A stretch of DNA of 64,000 nucleotides. Source: Paenibacillus hexagrammi. Lineage in GTDB: Bacteria > Bacillota > Bacilli > Paenibacillales > NBRC-103111. The position numbers and the translations under genes are program-made. The stretch is taken from positions 5,098,501 through 5,162,500 of the forward strand of contig NZ_CP090978.1 of the NCBI RefSeq assembly GCF_021513275.1, read 5' to 3'. This document shows positions 16,789 to 25,986 of the stretch, in pieces; the stretch's first letter is position 1, and the number at the start of each line of letters is the position of its first letter. The notes below the pieces were generated by a model. The model saw nothing but the letters and a program-made list of their open reading frames with translations, was not told where the DNA came from and ran no database searches.

Positions 16789-17679
16789 TTAGGTTTGAAA
16801 CCAGTCAAGCAGCCTATCTTTCCAAATTCTAGCCGCGGTGCTGAGTTCTCTGTCCTTCATACAGATCAGTCCATGATTGATCGGTATCGATGTGTCCGTC
16901 TTCACACGCGTTAGACGACCAGACGCAATTTCAGCTTGCACCGAACTAAAGGGCAGAAGAGCCGCACCCATTCCGCAAATCACGGTTTGCTTGATCATTT
17001 CCAAGCTATCGAATTCCATTACGGAAAAGTGTATCACGCCTTTCTTCTGCAGCTCTCTCTCCACGATGTGGTGATAGATGCACCGTCCGCCATAGCTGAT
17101 GACCTTAACCTGCGGGAGATTCCCCCACTCTCCATCCTGCATACCGCACGCTAGCTCCGATGCCGCCACCCACACCAATTCATCCGAAAATAAAGGAATA
17201 AACTCCATCTGTGGGAGCTGCGGATCACTCGGAACAATTCCCAAATCTATCCGATAAGCATTCACTTCCTCCACGATATCGTGCTGAAAGCCGGTTTCGA
17301 AATGCAGCTCGATCTGCGGATACTGCCTGATAAACGCCGGTAAAAGCTGCGGCAAATGTGGTACACAAAACGATTCCAAAGCCCGCATGCGTACGGGCCC
17401 CTTCGGCTCGTCGAGACCGCTTAATTGATCCTGAAGAGATTGCCCCAGCTGTAAAAATCGATAGGCAAACGGCGCTATGGCTTTGCCCGCTTCCGTAGGC
17501 TCAACGCCTCTAGGCAAACGCTGAAACAAGCGCACTCCCATTAGCTGCTCCATCTGCTGAATCTGTGCCGTTATCGTAGACTGCACATAGCCGAGCCGCG
17601 CAGCCGCCTTGCTAAGGCTTCTTTCTTCCAGCACCGCTACAAACGTCCTCATGCTTCGTCCATCCATCTGTTCAATCAT
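16789..17679 (-). CDS. LysR-family transcriptional regulator
   Basis: A 296-residue LysR regulator: an N-terminal winged HTH (LEERSLSKAAARLGYVQSTI) and a substrate-binding type II effector domain (about 90-295). The ATG at 17679 follows an AGGTGG site; a longer reading from GTG 17691 is less likely. It is divergent from the HPP gene, and a perfect 6-bp inverted repeat (17717-17737) with the T-N11-A pattern lies between them, so HPP is the likely target. Confidence 0.9.
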   Translation of the reverse strand: MIEQMDGRSMRTFVAVLEERSLSKAAARLGYVQSTITAQIQQMEQLMGVRLFQRLPRGVEPTEAGKAIAPFAYRFLQLGQSLQDQLSGLDEPKGPVRMRALESFCVPHLPQLLPAFIRQYPQIELHFETGFQHDIVEEVNAYRIDLGIVPSDPQLPQMEFIPLFSDELVWVAASELACGMQDGEWGNLPQVKVISYGGRCIYHHIVERELQKKGVIHFSVMEFDSLEMIKQTVICGMGAALLPFSSVQAEIASGRLTRVKTDTSIPINHGLICMKDRELSTAARIWKDRLLDWFQT

Positions 17680-17716
17680 TACCACCACCACCTATCGAAA
17701 AATCAAATATGACATA

Positions 17717-17737
17717 TTGAAATCATTCATTTTTCAA
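17717..17737. promoter_or_regulatory. Probable LysR operator between lysR and hpp
   Basis: A perfect inverted repeat TTGAAA (17717-17722) and TTTCAA (17732-17737) with a 9-base spacer, containing the T-N11-A box, lies in the 114-base gap between the divergent genes. Confidence 0.55.
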
Positions 17738-17793
17738 ATATATATGCTGATGATATCATCTAGGCAACTCCTTGGAAAGAGGTGCACTATCCT

Positions 17794-18264
17794 ATGACAA
17801 CATCCATTAAAAGCACAGCCCTGAAGCTCCTGCCGGGCTTCGGCGGCTTTCTGGCCATCTGGCTCCTTAGCCTGCTGGGCGACTCCGCCCGGTTCCCGCT
17901 GCTGATGGCGCCCTTCGGCGCTTCCTGCGTCATCGCCTTTGCGCTGTCGCAGAGCCCGCTCGCACAGCCGCGCAGCATCGTCGGCGGGCATGCGCTCAGC
18001 ACGCTGGTCGGTCTGTGCGCGCTCTTCGCCTTCGGCGACCATGCGTGGAGCATGGCTCTGGCCGTCGGCGCGGCGATCACCCTAATGCAGCTTACCCGCA
18101 CGCTGCATCCTCCCGCCGGGGCTGATCCGCTGGTTGTGATGACAACCGGCGCCTCCTGGGGCTTCCTCTTCACACCCGTGCTGATCGGCTCCATCGTCCT
18201 TGTGCTGGTCGCCTATGGGTATCATCGCGCAGCCAAAGCCTCTTACCCCGCCAAGTGGTGGTGA
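17794..18264 (+). CDS. HPP-family membrane protein
   Basis: A 156-residue protein of the HPP family, with the motif LHPPAGADPL that gives the family its name, an N-terminal region PFGASCVIAF and SQPRSIVGGH-type sequence (here AQPRSIVGGH) and about four helices. HPP proteins have been linked to nitrite transport in plants and cyanobacteria; the function in bacteria is unclear. The ATG at 17794 is preferred over the GTG at 17782, which is too close to the AAAGAGG site. The gene is GC-rich compared with its neighbours. Confidence 0.85.
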   Translation: MTTSIKSTALKLLPGFGGFLAIWLLSLLGDSARFPLLMAPFGASCVIAFALSQSPLAQPRSIVGGHALSTLVGLCALFAFGDHAWSMALAVGAAITLMQLTRTLHPPAGADPLVVMTTGASWGFLFTPVLIGSIVLVLVAYGYHRAAKASYPAKWW

Positions 18265-18342
18265 CGGTCCAGCCTGTTAGACATGCACTGACAAGCCCCT
18301 GCATATGATGTACAAAATTCACTAAACAGGAGGCGACCCGCC

Positions 18343-18792
18343 GTGTCTAAAGTATGGATCATTCAGCGCAAGCATGTTGTTCTTGCAGCCGCCGCTCTAC
18401 TGATCGTCGCTGCAGGCGTTCTGTATGCTAACCGTGTGAAGCTTCTTCCTGCCGATGCACAGCCTGTTGTGGAACGCACCTTCCACATGGTCACAGGGGA
18501 ATTCTCCTCCACCACAGCAGATGGCAAAAAAATCGAAGCGTACCGATGGGATCCGGGGAGCATCGTCGTTCACAAAGGCGAGCATGTTAAGCTTAACATC
18601 CTGGGCGTTAACGGAGTGAGTCATCCGTTCCTCATCGAAGGCTTAAATGTTAGAGGAGAGGTCAAGAAAGGCAAGACGACTGTCGTCTCCTTCACCCCTA
18701 ATCAGACAGGCACCTACCGTTTGATCTGCCTGGCACACGCCGATGAAGCGCATAACGGTCCGATGATCGGATATATTGAAGTCATCGACTAG
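18343..18792 (+). CDS. Cupredoxin-domain protein, membrane-anchored
   Basis: A 149-residue protein starting at GTG 18343 after AGGAGGCGACC. An N-terminal helix (about 10-29) anchors an extracytoplasmic domain of the plastocyanin/CtaC kind. The type-1 copper ligands can be traced: His in VSHPF, Cys in LICLAH with the following His, and Met in NGPMIG. It is probably a small blue-copper electron carrier. The gene lies 78 bases after hpp. Confidence 0.85.
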   Translation: MSKVWIIQRKHVVLAAAALLIVAAGVLYANRVKLLPADAQPVVERTFHMVTGEFSSTTADGKKIEAYRWDPGSIVVHKGEHVKLNILGVNGVSHPFLIEGLNVRGEVKKGKTTVVSFTPNQTGTYRLICLAHADEAHNGPMIGYIEVID

Positions 18793-18887
18793 CTTCTGTG
18801 CAACATGGGCTCCTGCCTGCCGCAGCAGCTGTAGCTATCCGCCCTCTAGATGCATACACATAGCATAGAGAGGGTGTAGCAACGGCG

Positions 18888-19202
18888 ATGATGAACAAAA
18901 CGAACGAAAAGCATAAACAGCAGTTTCCGACCGCCCGTGGAATCAGACGGGCTTGCAGCAAAGAGCTGTACAGAACCGCCAAACGTCTCAAAACATGGAT
19001 TTCCCCAGAGCAAATGAAGCAGGCTGAAGAGCTGTACATCAAAAAAGTGATGCTCAATTTGCCGTTTATCGTAGAGAACGGCAGCAACCGCAAAGCACTC
19101 TCGGATTGGTTCGACGAGAACGTAGGCCCGGAAATCGCGCCGCTCTGGAACGTAGAACTGCCTGCGCTCAACCAGGCATTCCGCGACGCATTCGGCGGTT
19201 GA
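18888..19202 (+). CDS. Conserved hypothetical protein of Paenibacillus type (104 aa)
   Basis: A small basic protein with the pattern PTARGIRRACSKELYRTAKRLKTWI, then a helical middle and ending NQAFRDAFGG. It starts at ATG 18888 after AGAGGGTG. I recognise similar proteins, sometimes mis-named dehydrogenase, in related genomes, but no domain or function is evident. The following terminator-like stem (19342-19380) lies 140 bases downstream. Confidence 0.75.
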   Translation: MMNKTNEKHKQQFPTARGIRRACSKELYRTAKRLKTWISPEQMKQAEELYIKKVMLNLPFIVENGSNRKALSDWFDENVGPEIAPLWNVELPALNQAFRDAFGG

Positions 19203-19341
19203 TCGCAAGCAGACAGTAAACACGACTTCGTCGTCTTACTGGACGTGTGCCAAGGTTGACGCGAAGCAAGGTCTTACGAAGATGATCGACTGGGCTAATT
19301 TCGAGGGACGGTATCGTTCCTTTCCGTGGAACAATGCCCAA

Positions 19342-19384
19342 AAGAACAGTTCTGTTCACATGAGAGACAGAGCTGTTCTTCGTT
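19342..19384 (+). terminator. Stem-loop after the 104-residue gene
   Basis: AAGAACAG (19342-19349) pairs with CTGTTCTT (19373-19380), then CGTTATTTTC. The T tract is weak. Confidence 0.4.
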
Positions 19385-19512
19385 ATTTTCCCAAAAAGAT
19401 AGACAACAAAATGTAAATAATAGTTTGGACACATTACGAAATTGGGGGGATTTATACATATGCCTGAACGCAGGTGAATTAAAAAGTAAGGGGAAAATGT
19501 AATGTTATGCCC

Positions 19513-19650
19513 CTAAGGTTGATTTTCCCCAATGTTGTTTATATCTGTTGAATTTTCAGAAAATTCTGTGCCGCCATATAAAGATGCCATCGCGTTCCAA
19601 TCTTCTTTAGATAAAAATGTAAAATATGCTCTTAAGGCATCCTCGGGATT
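19513..19650 (-). pseudogene. Remnant of a secreted-protein gene
   Basis: A minus-strand open run reads NPEDALRAYF...KEDWNAMASLYGG and ends at a TAG (19513-19515). It has no start and is preceded by a stop (TAA) at 19651-19653. It overlaps the end of the interrupted lipoprotein. The motif resembles C-terminal parts of secreted Bacillota proteins but cannot be named; it is probably a fragment left by rearrangement. Confidence 0.35.
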
Positions 19651-19731
19651 TTATATGATAGATCTGTATCAGTAATTCTTTTAAGCTCAAAAATAGTTGC
19701 CTCTGATAATAAGATAAGTCTATTGTTATTA

Positions 19732-21250
19732 ACTCAACTTTCGCAGCTTGAAATTGGCAAATAAACCTTGATGTAGCTAGGCAAACCGGCTATCCAATCG
19801 TGGAGTTGACGATGGATCAGTTTTGAGATTCTCTTCCCAACTTTTGTGGCAACTTCGTTCATCAGTTCGACCAGTTGTTGAAGTGCAACGACCCAGTCAA
19901 TCGTGCCAACTTCGTCACACAACAAATAGAACAGACCGCCAATTGTCCGCTGATCCGTGCTTTGGCGATGCTGCCAAGCCAGTAAGATATAGCGCGCGAA
20001 TACGATCGTTGTATGGCTAATAAGCAGATCGTAAGAGCGTCCTTGAAACTCCTTCTGCAGGCGCAGCAAGGATTTGGCGCACTTAAAGAAGACTTCTATT
20101 TCCCAACGCATTCTGTAAATCCGAATGATGTCTGAAGCAGATAACGTAAGATCGGTAGAGAGGATAGCTAGCCATTCCTTCTTCTTGGATCGATGACGGA
20201 CGAACACAACCATGACGGGGATCCCTGGAGCTAGCTCCGTCCGAATCTGCCGAAGGATGTGCCGGTTCTTTCCCTCGATGCGAGCCGCAAGTGAATATAG
20301 TGAATTCAGGCAAATGCGATGCCCATCTACTAGATATCGCTTTCTATCGTTTTTCACCATGCCAATGACGTGTAATTCGCGATTACGCATCTCTTGAATC
20401 AGTGGCGCGTGAGTAAACCAGCTATCCATGAGCACATAGGACGCGGAAAGACCGGCAGCCATAGCGCGATCCAGCATAGCGGCGATGTTATCTGGAGCAC
20501 TTTGCAGCGCTTCTTTCCGACGCTTGTAACCTGACGAGCGTTTATCGATACCGTCGGCGATCCCATTGATGCTGGAGTTGTTCGAGCTGAGAAGCGCGAA
20601 GTCAATTGGAACGAAGGAATGTCCATCTGTCCATCCCATGGTTAGCATGCGGAAACCCTTATAGTACGCTCCTGTGGCATGATCTTTAAAGCGTGCGAGC
20701 ATCTCGACAGCCTTGCTTCGGTTACGTTCAAACATTGAATCATCGAAGATGAATGCCGTTTCGCGCTTGTCAGAGGTAAGGTGCTCCATGCGATGAACGG
20801 TCTCATGGCTTAGTAGTGTTAAAAAGCGTCGCCAAGCATATCCACTGTGATTGAGAAAACGATAGACCGCATCTTTCCCAGGATAATTTGTGCCCTGAGG
20901 GCTTTCGAGCAGACGAAACCAATTTTTCTGCTGAAACAACAGTACAAATATGATTCGGAACAAGGTCGCACAGGTGAAGCCGAACTTCTTTTTGAAGCCA
21001 GCATCATTCAAGTGTTTAATGACCTTCAGTTCCTGGAAAGCCAACTTAATTTCTGCTGGCAGTTGATCAATGGATAGCTTTTGCTCTATCATATAGAGGA
21101 CACCTCTTCTGTGTGGTAGTAGTGTGACTTCGACACTCTCACTTTACCAAAGGAAGCGGTGTTTTTCTATTTTCAAGCAGGGTATCTTATCGATCACAAA
21201 TCCAGTACGCACCTGGACTTACGCTGATTTATTAGGTGCGAAAGTTGAGT
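19732..21250 (-). mobile_element. IS4-family insertion sequence (1519 bp)
   Basis: Ends with a perfect 14-bp inverted repeat, ACTCAACTTTCGCA at the left end (19732-19745) and its complement at the right (21237-21250). A 5-bp TATTA direct repeat flanks it (19727-19731, 21251-21255). It holds one transposase gene whose stop codon lies within the left repeat. It sits in the lipoprotein gene described above; the join restores the frame exactly, so the insertion is a simple and probably recent event. Confidence 0.9.
19734..21092 (-). CDS. IS4-family transposase
   Basis: A 452-residue DDE transposase. The first Asp is in IFDDSMFER, the second in VLMDSWFT, and the Glu in the YREK-like region YRMRWEIEVFFKCAKSLLRLQK, which is the IS4 signature. 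The protein ends at a TGA inside the left inverted repeat. A strong start is not visible (ATG 21092). It should catalyse cut-and-paste transposition of the element. Confidence 0.93.
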   Translation of the reverse strand: MIEQKLSIDQLPAEIKLAFQELKVIKHLNDAGFKKKFGFTCATLFRIIFVLLFQQKNWFRLLESPQGTNYPGKDAVYRFLNHSGYAWRRFLTLLSHETVHRMEHLTSDKRETAFIFDDSMFERNRSKAVEMLARFKDHATGAYYKGFRMLTMGWTDGHSFVPIDFALLSSNNSSINGIADGIDKRSSGYKRRKEALQSAPDNIAAMLDRAMAAGLSASYVLMDSWFTHAPLIQEMRNRELHVIGMVKNDRKRYLVDGHRICLNSLYSLAARIEGKNRHILRQIRTELAPGIPVMVVFVRHRSKKKEWLAILSTDLTLSASDIIRIYRMRWEIEVFFKCAKSLLRLQKEFQGRSYDLLISHTTIVFARYILLAWQHRQSTDQRTIGGLFYLLCDEVGTIDWVVALQQLVELMNEVATKVGKRISKLIHRQLHDWIAGLPSYIKVYLPISSCES

Positions 21251-21776
21251 TATTAATAACAAAAAAACTTATAGGTATGCCAAGTTTTGTAGAAGGGTCA
21301 CTTATACCTATTACTTTTACTACATCATTTATATGTAAGTCTGGGATATGTATTTTATAAAATCTATAAAAAGAGTCAGAGTTATAGCATGTCGATGTAA
21401 TCTCATATAATGGATTTTTCAGTTCATATTGATACTTCTTATAGTTTTTTAGTCCTTTTGATGAAAAAAAGTCTTTTTGGATTATAAGTTCATCTCCAAT
21501 AAATTTCTGCCCTGTTGGATATTCAGAAGCATCATTATATGAATTTGCAAATCCTAAAAGCTTCTCAACTTTCCAAGTTCCATAGAAATATTTTTCAGTT
21601 TCACTATCCAAATTTATACTTTCTACAGAACAATAATCGGATGGTTTTATAATAGACTCATCCGTTCCAGGTTTAGGCTCACTAGAAGTATTTGGATTTG
21701 ATGTTATTTCAACATTTCCACAAGCCGATGCTAGCAACAACATGATTATAATACAAACTAATAATATTTTTTTCAT

Positions 21777-22493
21777 GTTTCACACCCTTTTTTATTTTTT
21801 GATTGTGTCACAATGTCTTCAGACATCACATGGCTATTTACTGCGTATAAAATTTTTCGCCGTTTTCGAAATGCAACTAATTCATTTAAGTATTAGACGG
21901 TTTTCTAGCCCTTCAAGTTGTGAAAAGCAGTGAACTCAAACATCGACACGGGTATGGTATCGCTGCATGCTCGGGTCTGCTTGGCATGCAGTTGCAAGGT
22001 TCGATTCCTGTTTTTTCCATAAATTTAAAACGAATATTGGAGATATCTGAGTAAGGATAAAGGAAAGATAACCGAATAACGACAAAAAGGAAGACATTTA
22101 CCCAAGACTTGAGTGATAATGTCTTCTTCTTAGTTGGACCTTATGGACCATTTAAAAAAGGTACAAGTTTTTCGGTGGGGCTCTTCCCCAGCCAGGTAGC
22201 GGTGGAGTCAAAATACATTCGACTTAATTTGAGAGGCAGAGATCAACTTTCACCCAAGTTCTTTCTGCAAGTCTTTCGAGAACACATCATCGGCAATTTC
22301 ACACAGTCAGATCCACTGCTGGACCTGAGCATGAAGGAATAGCTTTAATTAGGACAGTGTAGTGAATCTTTTGAGGGTTCTGTTTAATTCCCCATCTAGG
22401 AAATAACAAGAAGGCCAAAAAGCATGCCGGTATTCCGGCAGCAGCTTCTTGGCCTTTCTTGTGGTTGATAGGTAATTGTGCTCCGCTAGCCAC
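21777..22493. other. 717-base region without a convincing gene
   Basis: AT-rich DNA next to the interrupted lipoprotein. At 21963-22008 a perfect 8-bp hairpin (CTGCATGC / GCATGCAG) is followed by GGTTCGATTCC (21998-22008) and then a T-run and CCA (22011-22019). This resembles the 3' end of a tRNA but no full cloverleaf fits. A hairpin GAAGACATT / AATGTCTTC (22090-22098, 22118-22126) followed by TTCTTAG may be a terminator. A 77-codon frame at 22109-22342 overlaps this hairpin and has no recognisable motif. The rest shows nothing I can name. Confidence 0.4.
22405..22470 (-). terminator. Terminator after the GH4 gene
   Basis: An inverted repeat with outer arms around GGCCAA / TTGGCC and an inner GCCGG / CCGGC stem lies 24-90 bases downstream of the GH4 stop. 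On the minus strand it ends in TTCTTGTTATTTCC. Confidence 0.5.
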
Positions 22494-23791
22494 TTACTTA
22501 TACGACGGCAGCCAATCCCCGTGCGCCGCAATCAACTCGTCGCACATCATGGCGATGTCGTCCATCGACAGCTCCGCCGAGGTATGCGGGTCCAGCATCG
22601 CGGCATGGTAAATATGCTCGCGCTTGCCGGTCATAGCAGCCTCTATCGTGAGCAGCTGCGTATTGATGTTCGTGCGGTTAAGCGCCGCACACTGGGGCGG
22701 AAGATCACCTACGTAGGTTGGCGTGATGCCGCTGCGATCCACCAGGCATGGCACCTCCACGCAAGCCTCGCGCGGCAGGTTCGTGATGAGGCCCGTGTTC
22801 ATCACATTGCCGCCAATCTTAAACGGCACGTTCGTCTCCATCGCTTCGAAGATATAAGACGCATACTCGTGAGAGCGCTCGTGAGTCAAGCTTGCATTAT
22901 TCACGATGTCATCTCGCATTTTTTCCAACCCGCAATCTGCTCAACGCAGCGTCGAGGATATTCATCCAGCGGAATGTTGAACCGGTCGATCAGCTCCGGA
23001 TAATTCCTTTTTATAAAATATGGATGATATTCGGCATTATGCTCTGACGACTCCGTAATATAATAGCCGAATTTCAGCATCATTTCGTAGCGAACCATGT
23101 CGTTGTGCTTCTCCAACTGCTTCTCCGCCGCCCGCTTCTTGATCTCCGGATACAGGTCCACTCCGTTCTTGCTCACTTCCAGCAGCCATGCCATATGATT
23201 GATGCCTGCGATTTTCGCCTGCACCCCGGTCTGGTCAAGTCCCAGGTGCTCAAACAAATGCGGAACACAGACTTGTACGCTGTGACAGAGGCCCACCGTG
23301 CGGACACCTCCGTACGTATTCATGACATTGGTAAGCACGGCCATGGGATTCGTGTAATTCAAGAACCAAGCATCCGGACATACTTCCCGAATATCTGCAG
23401 CAAATTCAAGCATGACAGGAATCGTACGCAGATTGCGGAAAATGCCGCCAATCCCCACCGTATCGGCAATCGTCTGACGCAAGCCATATTTCTTCGGTAT
23501 TTCAAAATCGGTGATCGTACACGGATCGTATCCGCCCACTTGGATCGCATTGACCACATACTTCGCTCCACGCAGCGCCTCCTTTCTATCCGTATAAGCC
23601 TTTACTTCACATGTACTGCCGGAGGTCATCTTGAGATTTTTTAGCATACTCTCGGAATCCCGCAGCCGGCCCGGGTCAATGTCGAACAAAGCCAGTTCAA
23701 AGCCCTGCAGAGCAGGCGTAAACATACAATCCCCCAGCACGTTCTTGGCAAAAACCGTACTTCCCGCACCCAAAAAAGTAATTTTAGACAT
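22494..23791 (-). CDS. GH4-family alpha-galactosidase/glucosidase, apparent frameshift
   Basis: 432 residues when one G is restored at the CC pair 22925-22926. The first frame (ATG 23791, GGAGG 9 bases upstream) ends in QIAGWKKCEMTS; the second continues EKMRDDIVNN. It has the GH4 dinucleotide motif (FLGAGSTVF), the metal-ligand Cys-His in VGLCHSVQ and IADTVGIGGIFR as in MelA-type alpha-galactosidases. It needs NAD+ and a divalent metal. Divergent from an AraC regulator, with a galactose-type importer nearby, it probably hydrolyses alpha-galactosides in the cytoplasm. Confidence 0.85.
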
Positions 23792-23962
23792 TCCTAATCG
23801 CCTCCATAAGCTCTCTATCATGTCTTGCTTCCGTACCTTCACTATAAACTCCGGCACCCTATTACGGAATGGAAAGAACGAGCAGCAATATGGACATTTG
23901 TAGGATTTTAGAGTAACCTAACAGTCACGTAACACAACCTAATCCCATAACAAAGAGGACTT

Positions 23963-24832
23963 ATGAATCCAGACCACCACTACTTTTCCGTTACGATTAA
24001 TCCCCACACAAGCACTGGAGAACTGTCTGTTTTATTCTCAGGAGAAGGAAGGCCGGTTCCCCTGCACAAAATGGGACCGGCCGTTCACGATTATTATTTA
24101 ATTCATACCGTATTATCCGGCAAGGGAACATTCACACAACTAGACCAGACCTATACCTGCACAACCGGAGATAGCTTCATCATTTTTCCCGGGGAGTTGT
24201 TCAGCTACGAAGCTGATGCCCATGAGCCATGGCATTATGTGTGGGTTGCACTTACTGGACGCTCGGCGCTGCCTACTCTCTCTGTGTTAGGAGCTTCACC
24301 CGCTAATCCGATCATTTCGGGCAGCAATACCAAAAAAATTCGCCATCTATACCGCCGCCTGTTCTCCTGCTTCCCGCAAACCGCGCCTCCGGCGGTCGAA
24401 GATATGGAGTCGGCTGGCTGGCTTCGTCTGCTGCTCCATGAGCTAGCCAACGCCGAGCGAAATCCCTGGCCTGCACAATCGGCTCACGAAAGCGCAGGAC
24501 ACCGCCAAGTCGGACAAGCCATCCGTTATCTCGAGCTGCAGTTTACTCAGTCGGTATCCATCGAGCAGCTGGCAAGGACGGTCGGCTATCACCGCACTCA
24601 TTTTTGTAAAATGTTCAAACAAGTGACCGGCTATTCGCCTATGCAGTATCTGCTGAAGATACGGATGGAACGCGCGGAGCAGCTGCTCGCGACGTCTATG
24701 ACGATTGACCAGGTTGCCGCTTCCGTCGGCTACAACGACGCGCTTTACTTCTCCAAGCTGTTTCACAAATGGAGCGGCTCAGCACCTACCGTCTTCCGCA
24801 AATCTATTCAGCAGGCTAGTACTTCCGATTAG
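23963..24832 (+). CDS. AraC-family transcriptional regulator (MelR-like)
   Basis: 289 residues: an N-terminal cupin sugar-binding domain (about 30-110, ending in GDSFIIFPGE) and a C-terminal double HTH (VSIEQLARTVGYHRTHFCKMFKQVTGYSP, then MTIDQVAASVGYNDALYFSKLFHKWSG; motifs partly quoted). It is divergent from the GH4 gene and overlaps the end of the convergent binding-protein gene by 17 bases. It probably activates GH4 in response to alpha-galactosides. Confidence 0.9.
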   Translation: MNPDHHYFSVTINPHTSTGELSVLFSGEGRPVPLHKMGPAVHDYYLIHTVLSGKGTFTQLDQTYTCTTGDSFIIFPGELFSYEADAHEPWHYVWVALTGRSALPTLSVLGASPANPIISGSNTKKIRHLYRRLFSCFPQTAPPAVEDMESAGWLRLLLHELANAERNPWPAQSAHESAGHRQVGQAIRYLELQFTQSVSIEQLARTVGYHRTHFCKMFKQVTGYSPMQYLLKIRMERAEQLLATSMTIDQVAASVGYNDALYFSKLFHKWSGSAPTVFRKSIQQASTSD

Positions 24833-25877
24833 GCAGCTCCTTAGCAGCCATTTCCTGTGTGAATACGCCTTCACTCTTTACGATTCGCTTCGGCAGAATG
24901 CGGCCCGCCTCCAACTCCTTGACAGCTTGCATCAGCTGCGGTCCGAGCAGCGGGTTGCATTCCACGATGCAGTTGATTTTGCCATCGACCATGTATTGAA
25001 AGGCGGACCGTCCTCCGTCAACGGAGACGATGATGATATCTTTCCCCGGCTTCAAGCCAAACTCCTCGATAGCCTGGATAGCCCCAATAGCCATATCATC
25101 GTTGTGAGAAAAGAGCACATCAATATGATTGCCTCCCGACTTGAGCATGGCTTCCATAATCTCTTTGCCTTTGGCTCTCGTAAAATCCCCGGTTTGCGAT
25201 TTCGTAATGACCATATCAGGGTTCTGCTGAATGATCTCCTCAAAGCCCCTTTTCCTGTCGATCGTCGGTGCCGAACCTGCCGTTCCCTGAAGCTCGACGA
25301 TCCGAATCGGACCGCTGCGACCGGCCATTTTATCAAGCAAATATTTACCCGCTTTACGTCCCTCTTCTAAAAAATCAGAGCCCATGTATGTCACATACAA
25401 GGATGGGTCGGACACATCCACAGCTCGGTCTGTCACGATAACAGGAATTCCCGCGTCCTTCGCTTCCTTCAAAACGGGCTCCCAGCCCGACTCCACAACC
25501 GGCGAGAAAGCGATTACATCAACCTTTTGAGCAATGAACGAACGAATCGCTTTGATCTGATTCTCCTGCTTCTGCTGACCGTCAGAGAAGTGCAGTTCAA
25601 TGTCCAATTCCTTAGCTGCCTCCATAATGGAGTTCGTATTAGCCATCCGCCAGGCACTTTCCGCTCCAAGCTGAGAGAAGCCCAAGACAATCTTTTGCTC
25701 CTTCTTCTCAGGCAAAACCGTCGTCATCCTACTCGTTACCGCAGGACTTTGCCTAGCAGTCGCGTCTGCCGCTGGCGGGTGCGTTTCGTTCGAATTGCAG
25801 CCGGGAAGCACAATAACAGCCAGTCCTGCCAGAAGTGCAGCTGTCCTTCCCATTCGCCCATATCTCGTTCTTTGCAT
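24816..25877 (-). CDS. Sugar ABC transporter substrate-binding lipoprotein (YtfQ-like, second copy)
   Basis: A 353-residue periplasmic-type binding protein (lipobox VLPGC) with the type-1 fold. Conserved signatures are KAIRSFIAQKVDVIAFSP, VELQGTAGSAPTIDRKRGFEE, HNDDMAIGAIQAIEEFG and NPLLGPQ, as in YtfQ (galactofuranose and galactopyranose binding). The start is taken at ATG 25877; 25919 has no ribosome site. It is the last gene of the ytfRT-yjfF operon and has the same length as the first binding-protein gene, so it is probably a paralog from duplication with a different affinity or sugar form. Confidence 0.88.
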   Translation of the reverse strand: MQRTRYGRMGRTAALLAGLAVIVLPGCNSNETHPPAADATARQSPAVTSRMTTVLPEKKEQKIVLGFSQLGAESAWRMANTNSIMEAAKELDIELHFSDGQQKQENQIKAIRSFIAQKVDVIAFSPVVESGWEPVLKEAKDAGIPVIVTDRAVDVSDPSLYVTYMGSDFLEEGRKAGKYLLDKMAGRSGPIRIVELQGTAGSAPTIDRKRGFEEIIQQNPDMVITKSQTGDFTRAKGKEIMEAMLKSGGNHIDVLFSHNDDMAIGAIQAIEEFGLKPGKDIIIVSVDGGRSAFQYMVDGKINCIVECNPLLGPQLMQAVKELEAGRILPKRIVKSEGVFTQEMAAKELPNRKY

Positions 25878-25986
25878 GCAGATTCCCAACTTTCCTTTTG
25901 TAATCCATGCATCATTCATCTATTAAATTGTAACTGATTACCCGAAAAACGGAAACAGCCAGCTTTGCAGCTGACTATTTCCACTT

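Larger units (their letters stand above)
19632..21776 (-). pseudogene. Lipoprotein gene interrupted by the IS4-family element
   Basis: The 5' part (21251-21776) encodes a lipoprotein: signal peptide with lipobox LLASAC (Cys at 19) and a domain with GTWKVEKLLGFANSY. The frame runs into the IS at ...ISFFVINN. Removing the IS (19732-21250) and one copy of the 5-bp TATTA duplication joins the frame to 19632-19731, which adds NRLILLSEATIFELKRITDTD and stops at TAA 19632-19634. The rebuilt gene is 621 bases (206 residues). Function unknown; homologs appear as hypothetical lipoproteins. Confidence 0.8.

Noticed and set aside
19490..19530. Hairpin GGGGAAAAT / ATTTTCCCC as a terminator
   Set aside because: The arms match, but no T tract follows and the loop is large; not enough to call.
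22109..22342. 77-residue frame that could be a small gene
   Set aside because: It overlaps a terminator-like hairpin, has no recognised motif and no ribosome site; its lower part is probably old, broken DNA.
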